Assembly (NCBI GenBank): GCA_028871815.1
Contig: JAGWMJ010000012.1
Span: forward strand, 62,001 to 126,000
Length of the DNA: 64,000 bases
Reading direction: 5' to 3'
Origin: Armatimonadota bacterium
GTDB taxonomy: Bacteria; Armatimonadota; Chthonomonadetes; Chthonomonadales; Chthonomonadaceae
Shown: positions 9,643 to 17,313 of the stretch, piece after piece
Layout: the number at the start of each line of letters is the position of its first letter
Position numbering within the stretch: the stretch's first letter is position 1
Program-made: the position numbers and the translations under genes
Notes under the pieces: generated by a model
Told to the model about the DNA's origin: nothing
Databases searched by the model: none
What the model saw: only the letters and a program-made list of their open reading frames with translations

Positions 9643-10067
9643 ACCACGATTCTACCCATGCCTGAACCGGCGGCTGTCTCAGCGACGCGAACGGCCTGTT
9701 GCGATCGCAGAGTTTCGACCTATTTACGTCGCAGGGGCGCGCAGAATCCAGCCCGGTGATAAGCGGTATTCCAGGTGTGCGCGATCCACTCGGCAAACCT
9801 TGCTTTGACGGGAGATCAGCAAATACCGGTCCCTGTCATAAAGCGCTTCGCGGTGCCCCAGCTCTATGGAACTACTGTTTCGATTGGACGGAACCCGGAA
9901 ACTGTGAGTAAAAAGCAGGCGCAACGCGTTACTTCCAGCCGCAGAGGAATCAGCGCCTATAGCCAAAGCTGCGAGACGGCAGTTGAGCCGGCGTGTGCGG
10001 GCGCGCTGTGCCGCTGTCTGTCGCACAACCGGTCTGCGATGGTCTGCCTCTCGTGATCATTCCCGCG
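9643..10067. other. Intergenic stretch, nothing recognised
   Basis: About 425 bases separate the start of the S15-type hydrolase gene from the stop of the cyclase gene, both on the minus strand. Only short open frames without ribosome-binding sites occur. The promoter of the hydrolase gene must lie here, but I see no convincing -35/-10 pair. Confidence 0.5.
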
Positions 10068-12989
10068 TCATTTAGGGTCACCGCCGTGTACTGCATCGTC
10101 GGGCGGTGCGGCCAGTGCGGGCACAGGAGGTGGTGGAGTGAGGGCCGGTACTTCCGGCGCGCCTCCGGCAGAGAGCACGCGATACGTCCGGATCGGATGC
10201 GATACGCCTTTAATGATGACCGGCTCACCACCTTCCATGCGGAAGCTGCCGTGAATCAGTTCCTCCACGGCGTCGCTCACCACCACCTCGCCGCCCGCAG
10301 CCAGCATCTGCAAGCGGGCGCTTACGACCACCGTGTGGCCGAGCGCAGTGTAGTTGATCTGGCGGATCGGGTTGCCGACCATTCCGATAACCGCCTCGCC
10401 GAAGTGGACGCCAAATCCCACGTCCAGCGCCTCGCGGCCGTTCTCGCGAATCTCAGCCGAGAGCTCGTTCGCCGCGTCGCGCATGGCCAGAGCACCGTAA
10501 AGCGCGTCGCGCACGCCCGGCTCGAGCTCGCCATCGATGGGGAAAAATGCCATCAGGCCATCGCCGGTGTACTTATCCAGGATACCGGCGTGACGGTCGA
10601 GCGCGTCCGTCATCACCGTCATATAGAGGTTTACGACGTCGATGACCTCCTCTGGAGTATGCCGCTCCGCGAAACTGGAGAAGTTGCGCACATCGGCAAA
10701 GAGTACGACCACCCGCTGGCGCTTGCCGCCCAGTCCCAGCTTCTCCGGAGCATCCAGAAACTCATCGACCACCTGTGGCGCCACAAACCGCTGCAGCAGC
10801 GACCTGTTGCGTTCGCGCTCGTCGCGTTCGCTGGAGTACGTGATCTGTGTGGAGAGCAGGAAGGCGGCGACGGCGGTGGCGATTGGCAGAATCGGATCCA
10901 TCCAGCGCATTCCGGCAAGCTCGAGGCCGCACACAACCAGCGCGGCAAACACTCCGAATGCTACCTTCCACACCGCGTCCATGGGAGCCCGGCCGGTCGC
11001 CGCCTGGCCCATCAGGGCGCCGAATACCAGCAGGGCCAGCAGCCAGCCGGTACCGGAGATGTGGCCCAGGCAGTCGCCGCCCATCACGGCAGCCGTGGCA
11101 TCGGCCTGAACAACCGCCAGCGGCAGCCGTCCCTCGGAGGTCTCACGGAATACCGGCATCAGTTCGTCCAGGAACACGATCTTGCCCTTGATGAACGAAT
11201 CGGCCGGCACCCAGGTGCCCGGCGTGGAGACTGGCCGGACACCCTGAACGTAAGTCGGCGCGTAGACCGGAGCATTGCGCATCAGGTCGGAATAGGTGAT
11301 CGTGGTGAATGCCGGCGCCGTCGTGGTATCGCGAAACACGGGTAGGAGGACGCCGCGGGCGACCTGCGGCACGCTTCGGCCCGCCATGTCCATCACCTGA
11401 TCGCTGGAGATGTGCCCCTTTGGGAGCTTGACGTCTCGCGCCGCCGACGCCAGGGAGAGCGCTAACGGGGGCATTCCGCTCCAACGCATTGGCACACAGG
11501 GTAGTCCGGCCGTTTTGAACGATGGCAGTTCGGCCAATGCCACATCGCGGGAGGCCGCCTCCAGGCTGGGGAGCGCTGCAAGCCCTTTGCCGGGCGCCTG
11601 CAGCGGGGCAAAACTGACGTCGTTTCGCGCACCCTTGACCGGCGCGCCGACATCCAGTGGTGAAACTGCCAGCGTGACATTGCCGGCCTTGCGCATCGAC
11701 GTCAGCAGAATGCCAAGGTCGCGCCAGTTGCGCGTGGCGTCGGCGCTCGTCGGAAGCGCGCCGGCGAGTGTTGACGCCGGCAGCAGGTTCATGTCCACTG
11801 TGTTGGGCGGATTCAACAGTGGCACCGGCATGACCACCCGAACAGCCCCAAGCGATGCGAGCCTATCAAGAACGGCTGCCTGCAGCCGGCACTCCGAGCT
11901 GCCGGCATCCACCGCTCGGCGCGCCGCGGGGTCGATCTGCAGCAGCACGATCTGTCCGCGGGCACGCATGTACGCATCGGCCTGGCCCTCTCGCGGAGCC
12001 TGCAGGTTGATGGTGATGGGAGAGTTGACCTGTGTGCTGCCATTACCGCGCGTGAGATCCTCCGGCGCCGAGGCTCGCGCGCGCACCATGGAAACCAATG
12101 CCGGAGATTGGAGCGGGGCCAGCAAACCGGCCTTGTTGGCTGCCAGCATCACCAGCGTAGCCAGGATGCCGAGCACAGCGCCCCGGGCATCGAGCACATG
12201 CGTTGCACCGCGAAAACGAACGCGCCGTCGCAGCCTTGGTTCCAGCCATCGGGTAACGCGCCGGGCCACTGGTTGAGAGCCATCACTGCGGCGGATGAAT
12301 GCCCCGATGACGACCGTCCAGATCGGGATGCCCAGCCATACGATGCCGATAAACCACGCCGCGTGGAACCTGCCATCCAGTGGGGCGAGTAGGTAGGTGA
12401 CGATGTAGGCGAAGAGCAGGGCGAACCAGAAGGCAACCACACCGCCGCTGGCGTTGACGGTGGTGGAAGGTCGGCCGCGGCGTGCATACTCGCTGATTGC
12501 CGCGCCGGTCAGGCCGGCGACCGCTGCGGTGACGAATATCAGCGGCCACATCACGGCAGCCACTATCGAGACGATGGTGCTCGATGACATCACCTGAACG
12601 CTGCTCGAATTCGCCAACTGCTGCTCGATGAACTGAACGAACAGCAGCGTGAGCAGCAGCGCCATCCAGAAGCTCCACTTCCAGCCCGTTTCGCGCGCCG
12701 CAATAATGGGCCGTGGGTGGCCAATGCTCCAGATGACCGCCAGAATGGCAAGAGCGATGTTCAACAACGCCCATGCCGTGATCACCACCTCGTGCCCCGT
12801 GGGGAACGGCAGCACCATCAGGATGATGCCTGCCGCGGAGAGCCACCATGCCGCGCGAATAGCGCGATCAGGACTGCGGCTCATTGAGAACAGGCGGCGT
12901 AGTGTGCTGAGGGGTGACGTCATTCGTTGGATGCAGGTGCCGCGAACAGCCAGTAACAGTACGTGCAAACTGGCTGTGCGGTTTGCCAT
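10068..12989 (-). CDS. CHASE2-type membrane class III nucleotide cyclase
   Basis: This protein of about 973 residues is a membrane-bound class III adenylate/guanylate cyclase homologue. Several N-terminal membrane helices (residues about 45-270) come first. An extracytoplasmic CHASE2-like sensor region follows (about 330-600, including IVLLQIDPAARRAVD and GAVRVVMPVP), then three more helices (about 640-710) and the C-terminal cyclase domain. Both metal-binding aspartates are present (FADVRNFSSF and KYTGDGLMAFF), as is the purine-contacting Lys. The distal motif reads NYTALGHTVVVSARL: the transition-state Arg is kept, but Val stands where the family normally has the transition-state Asn (near residue 885). 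Activity may therefore be low or changed. The start is uncertain: several in-frame ATGs exist near 12989, 12923 and 12884, and none has a clear ribosome-binding site. Confidence 0.85.
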   Translation of the reverse strand: MANRTASLHVLLLAVRGTCIQRMTSPLSTLRRLFSMSRSPDRAIRAAWWLSAAGIILMVLPFPTGHEVVITAWALLNIALAILAVIWSIGHPRPIIAARETGWKWSFWMALLLTLLFVQFIEQQLANSSSVQVMSSSTIVSIVAAVMWPLIFVTAAVAGLTGAAISEYARRGRPSTTVNASGGVVAFWFALLFAYIVTYLLAPLDGRFHAAWFIGIVWLGIPIWTVVIGAFIRRSDGSQPVARRVTRWLEPRLRRRVRFRGATHVLDARGAVLGILATLVMLAANKAGLLAPLQSPALVSMVRARASAPEDLTRGNGSTQVNSPITINLQAPREGQADAYMRARGQIVLLQIDPAARRAVDAGSSECRLQAAVLDRLASLGAVRVVMPVPLLNPPNTVDMNLLPASTLAGALPTSADATRNWRDLGILLTSMRKAGNVTLAVSPLDVGAPVKGARNDVSFAPLQAPGKGLAALPSLEAASRDVALAELPSFKTAGLPCVPMRWSGMPPLALSLASAARDVKLPKGHISSDQVMDMAGRSVPQVARGVLLPVFRDTTTAPAFTTITYSDLMRNAPVYAPTYVQGVRPVSTPGTWVPADSFIKGKIVFLDELMPVFRETSEGRLPLAVVQADATAAVMGGDCLGHISGTGWLLALLVFGALMGQAATGRAPMDAVWKVAFGVFAALVVCGLELAGMRWMDPILPIATAVAAFLLSTQITYSSERDERERNRSLLQRFVAPQVVDEFLDAPEKLGLGGKRQRVVVLFADVRNFSSFAERHTPEEVIDVVNLYMTVMTDALDRHAGILDKYTGDGLMAFFPIDGELEPGVRDALYGALAMRDAANELSAEIRENGREALDVGFGVHFGEAVIGMVGNPIRQINYTALGHTVVVSARLQMLAAGGEVVVSDAVEELIHGSFRMEGGEPVIIKGVSHPIRTYRVLSAGGAPEVPALTPPPPVPALAAPPDDAVHGGDPK

Positions 12990-13011
12990 TGCTCAACAGC
13001 CAAATATTTGA

Positions 13012-13405
13012 CGTTCACAATGGGGCTTGGTGTCGCAGTAATGGGGCGGCGCAGCTCAATTCAGTATTGCGAGGCTTCGGGAGGTAAGTGCTACCCCGCG
13101 TGAGAATGCAACCATTGAACCGGCTCCGCCACTGTAAGCCATCCCCGCCGCTCGAGTCCAGTGGTCGCCTCCTGTCCCGCCACTCCTGGCACTCCCAAGG
13201 TCGCGATCCCGAGCGAAGGCGAGGGATCGGCAGCCTCGTTGTTCCGATTCCGGCAGCCGGAGCTCGCGGCTGCACAATTTGGCTCTCAGACAAAAAAGAG
13301 TCGAAAAAAAAGTCGCCCGAATGGAACTTTCCGGCCCAAAAAACTCGCTTTACCTTTTGAAAATGGGATGCGTCCGAACATTTTCGAATAAAGTTCGTGG
13401 TATCC
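13012..13405. other. Intergenic region with A-rich tract
   Basis: This gap lies between the divergent cyclase gene and the RHS fragment. Bases 13290-13400 are clearly richer in A/T than the rest of the window and contain several A-runs (near 13290-13313 and 13339). The tract ends directly upstream of a consensus promoter. It could act as an UP-like element or mark a foreign junction. No gene was found. Confidence 0.5.
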
Positions 13406-13434
13406 TTGACAGGCTTGTTCTGTTAGATTATGAT
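13406..13434 (+). promoter_or_regulatory. Consensus sigma-70 promoter, TTGACA-N17-TATGAT
   Basis: TTGACA at 13406-13411 and TATGAT at 13429-13434 are separated by exactly 17 bases, and A-rich DNA lies upstream. Transcription would begin near 13441, inside the open frame that continues into the RHS fragment, so any product would have to start downstream of the first ATG at 13430. Confidence 0.6.
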
Positions 13435-14527
13435 TACTTTAGTCTCCATCTCTTATGCTGCGGATCCGGTAGGAAACCGCGCCGGCGAAACGGTGGGAAG
13501 CACCTCAACCAGCTTCACGATGGATAACGACGATGAGCTTGCGTCGACCAGCGGCGGCTTCGCGAACAGCTATTCGTACAATGCCAACGGCGAACAGACC
13601 GGCCGCACGCTGGCCGGCACGGCGTATACCCTCGCCTTCGATTACGACGGGCAGCTCAAGTCGATTACGCAGGGCACAGCGGTGACCAGTTTCGGCTATG
13701 ATGCCCTCGGCCGCCGCGTAAGCCGCACGGCATCTGGCACAACCACCTCCACGCAGTACGCCGGCGGTGCGCCGGTGACGGAGACGCAGGGTTCGAGCTT
13801 CACCGCCGCGTACACCGTCGGCAACGACCTGCTGCGCCGTAACGGCGAGTATCCCGCATTCGATGGCCTCGGCTCCGCCCGCGCCGAAACGAACAGCTCC
13901 GGCACAGCCACCGCCACGCAGGATTTCGATGCCTTTGGCAACACGATCGCGAGCAGCGGCAGCACTAGCAGCCCGTACAACTTCGCGGGCGACTGGGCGT
14001 ACCAGAGCAACGGCGACGCAGGGCTGCAGCACGTAGGAGCGCGCTACTACGATCCGCAGGTCGGGCGGTTCGCCAGCCGCGACAGCATGCTCGACCAGAT
14101 TCCGTACGCGTATTGCTGGGGTGAGCCGAACGATTGGGCGGATCCGAGCGGGGCGAATAGGATCAGTTGGGGCGGCGTGAACAATGTGGAGCTTCCGTTC
14201 TTTGGGACTGTCGTCGGGGGCGCAATCGGAAGAATCGTGGGAGGGCTCATCGGGCAAAAGATTCCTTACTTCGGACGTCTGTGGCGGCGGTTTACTCCAA
14301 GAGCGGTGCCCGACCCTGTCGCGCCGGAGTCGCCGCCGCCAGCCGATGAGGTCGTGGGTGAACTTGGTCCCGATCTAGGTGAAGGCGGCGAGGTGATTGC
14401 AGGCGGCTTAGCGGGGGCCGAGGACGGCGGGGAAGCTGGGCTCGTGCTTGGGCCCGAGGGCGCTGCCGCGGGTATAGTCATTGGCGGCGCTATCGGATTG
14501 GCCGCTGCATGGCTGGCCCAGCAATGA
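13430..14527 (+). CDS. 5'-truncated RHS core with glycine-zipper C-terminal tip
   Basis: This 365-codon frame is only the last part of an RHS/YD-repeat protein. YD-type repeats are visible (SYNANGEQTGR, FDYDGQLKSIT, FGYDALGRRVSR). The RHS core end RYYDPQVGRFASRDS follows, and the core closes at DPSG. The variable tip after DPSG (about 120 residues) has two glycine-rich hydrophobic segments (VVGGAIGRIVGGLIG and AAGIVIGGAIGLAAAWLA) flanking a proline- and acid-rich stretch, as might be expected of a membrane-acting toxin. Full RHS proteins exceed 1000 residues and carry an export region; here everything upstream is missing. A consensus promoter overlaps the first ATG, so a shorter product may start near ATG 13520. 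The stop overlaps the start of a small membrane protein gene. It is either an expressed orphan tip or a remnant. Confidence 0.7.
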   Translation: MITLVSISYAADPVGNRAGETVGSTSTSFTMDNDDELASTSGGFANSYSYNANGEQTGRTLAGTAYTLAFDYDGQLKSITQGTAVTSFGYDALGRRVSRTASGTTTSTQYAGGAPVTETQGSSFTAAYTVGNDLLRRNGEYPAFDGLGSARAETNSSGTATATQDFDAFGNTIASSGSTSSPYNFAGDWAYQSNGDAGLQHVGARYYDPQVGRFASRDSMLDQIPYAYCWGEPNDWADPSGANRISWGGVNNVELPFFGTVVGGAIGRIVGGLIGQKIPYFGRLWRRFTPRAVPDPVAPESPPPADEVVGELGPDLGEGGEVIAGGLAGAEDGGEAGLVLGPEGAAAGIVIGGAIGLAAAWLAQQ

Positions 14528-14949
14528 CTTCTGGAGGCTTTTGGACCCGTGCCCGCGGTCAGGCCCAGCCACCGCTTCGGCATCTCACGCCAACCGTGTA
14601 CCGGATTGCCGGAGCCGCGGATTTTGCGGCAGCGTCTGCGGCCGCCTTCAGCGTTGGACTCGCCGTGTTGCGCCGCTTGGTGCCCGGCCCGGCCGGGCAT
14701 CGTTTCCGTGGCTGGGGGCTCGAAACCGTACAGCACTGGCCGCTGGCGGCTGGGCTGGGCATAATGACAGCTGGCCTACAGGCTATATCGACAATGAGAA
14801 TGCCGGTGTGGGCGCTTAACCCTATGTTTACTGCGCGGTTGTCCGGAGGCGGGACGCGGACAGTGCGGGCTGCAATGTGGGCCGCCACAGGGCTCTACTA
14901 CGCCGTTGACCTTGCAGGCCTCCTATACCTGGTGTTCCGCCGCGGCTAG
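14524..14949 (+). CDS. Small membrane protein coupled to the RHS tip, candidate immunity protein
   Basis: The ATG at 14524 overlaps the TGA of the RHS fragment as ATGA, the usual arrangement for translational coupling. An in-frame ATG at 14509 is the alternative start. The product is 141 residues with about three hydrophobic helices (near FAAASAAAFSVGLAVL, WPLAAGLGIMTAGL and AAMWAATGLYYAVDLAGLLYLV). I do not recognise a family. Position directly behind an RHS tip, coupling, and membrane location opposite a glycine-zipper toxin-like tip together suggest an immunity protein that blocks the tip in the membrane. This is inferred from context alone. Confidence 0.5.
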   Translation: MTSGGFWTRARGQAQPPLRHLTPTVYRIAGAADFAAASAAAFSVGLAVLRRLVPGPAGHRFRGWGLETVQHWPLAAGLGIMTAGLQAISTMRMPVWALNPMFTARLSGGGTRTVRAAMWAATGLYYAVDLAGLLYLVFRRG

Positions 14950-14963
14950 GACACGCATCCTAA

Positions 14964-15212
14964 GCCACAGCCACGCAAGACGCCCATGCTTTTGAAGACG
15001 CTGTCGCCCGCGGCTGCTGTACATCGAGCCCATACAACTTCGCGGGCGACTGGGCATACCAGGGCGACGGCGACAACGGGCCGCAGCATGGTGAAGCACG
15101 CTACTACGACCCGCCGGTCGGGCGGTTCGCCAGCCGGGACAGCATGCTGGACGAGACTCCGTACGCGTATTGTCCGGATGAGCCGATCGATTACGTGGCC
15201 CCGAGCGCTTGA
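14964..15212 (+). pseudogene. Decayed second copy of the RHS core end
   Basis: Read from 14964, this frame gives ATATQDAHAFEDAVARG, then SPYNFAGDWAYQ, RYYDPPVGRFASRDSMLDE and PYAYCPDEPIDYVAPSA, ending at TGA 15210-15212. It matches the end of the upstream RHS fragment (about 13910-14155) nearly residue for residue. A stop lies just before it (14961) and another replaces the DPSG-tip junction, so it is a remnant of a displaced RHS module with its tip lost. The duplicated sequence probably allowed recombination to swap tips. Confidence 0.7.
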
Positions 15213-15759
15213 AAGGCAATTCACTGGGGTCAGGCGCCGCACGCCGCCACGACCGGTACTACGCGTGCGCCGTTCCTGTTCTTCGGCACTTGCCTGGGGA
15301 CAGCGACCGGACGGCTGATAACACTCTCACGTACGCCGTAGACGGCGTGGCTCGACCCCAAGCCGGGCAAGAGAATAATGGAATGTAGTCGCCGGCAATT
15401 CAGTACCTGCGATGCATCTTACGAATCCCCGAGATCTGCCGGACCACGCGGCCCGTGCCGGCCCCCGCTGGGTGAGACACGAGGTCGATTCCGATGGTTG
15501 GTCGTGGGTGCGCGGATGGAATGGTCTGTTAGGCGCGTCCAGCGACCGCACGTATTTCCAAGCGAAGGCGACCGATGGGCCATTGGGAGTTCGGGCTGCA
15601 CGTCTGACCCAGCGCACACCTCGCCGGTCGCGGGGCCGGAGTGATGTGTACCATGAGGTAGCGATTGTACGTCGGTCAGGTCTTCGATGCGGCAGCGCGC
15701 CGCCTTGCGCCAGCGCCGAGCGCACGGGTAACATTCGGCAGCGAGCATTGGCGGCGCTC
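15213..15759. other. Intergenic stretch after the RHS remnant
   Basis: These 550 bases hold no gene I can support. Frames in the region lack ribosome-binding sites and recognisable motifs. The stretch may include decayed RHS tip or immunity sequence, and it must contain the promoter of the TPR gene at 15772. Confidence 0.45.
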
Positions 15760-15771
15760 AGGAGGCACTGC

Positions 15772-16629
15772 ATGGAGACCGAGGAATTCATCCGCTCAAT
15801 TTGGGACTACTCCGATCCCGCAGGATCGGAAGCTCGCTTTCGCAGCGCGATTGCCGCGGAACTCGGCGGCTCAGCCGTCGGCGCAGAGCTTCGCACGCAG
15901 GTGGCGCGCTCTCTCGGCCTGCAGGCGCGATATGCTGAAGCGCACAAGCTGCTGGATGAGATTGAGGCGCAACTCAATGGCGAGCCCGGCCCGGCGATGG
16001 TGCGTGTACACCTTGAACGCGGTCGCGTTTTGAACTCTTCGGGCGACCGGGATGCCGCGATCGGCTTCTTCTCGATGGCGAAAGGCGGCGCGCAAGCCTT
16101 CCATCTGCTCGCGCTTGAGATCGATGCGCTGCACATGCTTGCTATTGCCGATCCATCGCGAGCGCTGGTTTTGAACCTGGACGCGCTCGAACTGTGCGAC
16201 GACGCTCCGCCAGGTCCAGCTCGCCAGTGGCGCGCCTCGCTCTGCAACAACATTGGATGGACCCTTTTTGATCGCGGCGATGCTGCCGGAGCGCTCGACT
16301 ATTTTCGCCGGGCAGTGGACGCGCGCAAGGAGATGAACGACGAAGCCGGTTGTCGGATTGCAGAGTGGTGCGTCGCCCGTGCACAGCGTGAGCTCGGCTC
16401 GGTCGAGGAGGCGCTCGCGGCACAGCGCAGTCTCCTCGTGCGCCAGGAGGAAGCCGGTAACGACGCGCCGTTCGTCTGGGAGGAGCTGGGCGAGTGCCTC
16501 CTGGCGCTGAACCGGCCCGACGAGGCCAAGCCGTGGCTGGAAAGGGCCTACCAGATGCTGGCAACGGCTCCATGGCGCGGCCAGGTCACCGAGGAGCGGT
16601 TGGAACGGCTCAAGACGCTCAGCGGCTAG
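15772..16629 (+). CDS. TPR-repeat protein
   Basis: This 285-residue soluble protein is made of helical repeats of the TPR type across most of its length (for example LGLQARYAEAHKLLDEIE, LERGRVLNSSGDRDAAIGFF, LFDRGDAAGALDYFRRAV, LGECLLALNRPDEAKPWLERA). The last repeats are the clearest. The start is decided by a perfect AGGAGG at 15760-15765, six bases before ATG 15772; the open frame extends about 120 codons further upstream without coding character. No enzymatic domain or signal peptide is visible, so it is presumably a cytoplasmic scaffold or regulatory protein. Its stop overlaps the stop of the convergent gene at 16626 by four bases. Specific function unknown. Confidence 0.8.
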   Translation: METEEFIRSIWDYSDPAGSEARFRSAIAAELGGSAVGAELRTQVARSLGLQARYAEAHKLLDEIEAQLNGEPGPAMVRVHLERGRVLNSSGDRDAAIGFFSMAKGGAQAFHLLALEIDALHMLAIADPSRALVLNLDALELCDDAPPGPARQWRASLCNNIGWTLFDRGDAAGALDYFRRAVDARKEMNDEAGCRIAEWCVARAQRELGSVEEALAAQRSLLVRQEEAGNDAPFVWEELGECLLALNRPDEAKPWLERAYQMLATAPWRGQVTEERLERLKTLSG

Positions 16630-17102
16630 CACTCTCGGCAGATCGGACCGCGCAGCAAGCAACTCGCCGATCGTGTCTTTCGGTCGCATGCCCTGCGCGC
16701 GGCTCGGCATACGGCTCTGCCGATAGTGGTTGCGCGCCTGTGCGTGAAGTCTGCCAGGTCGGAAATGGCGACACCTGAATGGACGCAGGAGTACAGGGCG
16801 TCGTCCGTCGAAACGCGTCCCGGATTCCAACCGTCAAGCAGTCGCATGGCCGATTCCCATAGGAACGAGTGTGTGTATTCCAGCCAGGGCACCGGCTTTC
16901 CCGCCAGGATTGCCGGCGCCGCTGCTGCGAGGATCGCAAGCGCAAACCACTGGGCAAACTCGGTCTTGCGCCCGGCCGGGAAGCGGAAAGTCCCGTGCTC
17001 GGCGAAGACCATTGCGGTAGCGTAGGCGCGGTTATAGACGGTACGGAGGATTGGTACCTTGAATGGCAAAACCACTGCCGATGCGGATGTCTTAGACAGC
17101 AT
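16626..17102 (-). CDS. Hypothetical protein, one membrane helix
   Basis: I do not recognise this 158-residue protein. The gene call rests on a perfect AGGAGG (complement of 17108-17113) five bases before ATG 17102. It also fits neatly between the two flanking genes, with a four-base stop-to-stop overlap with the TPR gene. The N-terminal half contains one clear hydrophobic helix (WFALAILAAAAPAILAG, residues about 52-68), preceded by a basic, aromatic region. The C-terminal third is rich in Arg and Cys (eight cysteines in the last 55 residues), which could be a zinc- or disulfide-binding tail or simply out-of-frame-like sequence after decay. No family can be assigned. Confidence 0.5.
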   Translation of the reverse strand: MLSKTSASAVVLPFKVPILRTVYNRAYATAMVFAEHGTFRFPAGRKTEFAQWFALAILAAAAPAILAGKPVPWLEYTHSFLWESAMRLLDGWNPGRVSTDDALYSCVHSGVAISDLADFTHRRATTIGRAVCRAARRACDRKTRSASCLLRGPICREC

Positions 17103-17313
17103 GGGAACCTCCTAAGTAGCGATTGCCCGGTTGATCCGTAGTGCGGATCGTCGTGTCGACGTCTTGTGATTATGACGACAGTACCAATACCCGCCGAAAT
17201 CTATCGTTATTGATGCGAGGCGCTGTCCGATGGTTCAAACGAATCTGGCAGCTTTTGAAGGTAGGGGGGATAGTGGCGCCGAACGACCTCTGAGACGGCA
17301 GCGCATCAATCGA

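Noticed and set aside
9993-11345. 450-codon plus-strand frame opposite the cyclase
   Set aside because: The minus strand encodes a recognisable cyclase domain here; the plus frame is rich in His, Arg and Gln and has no motif.
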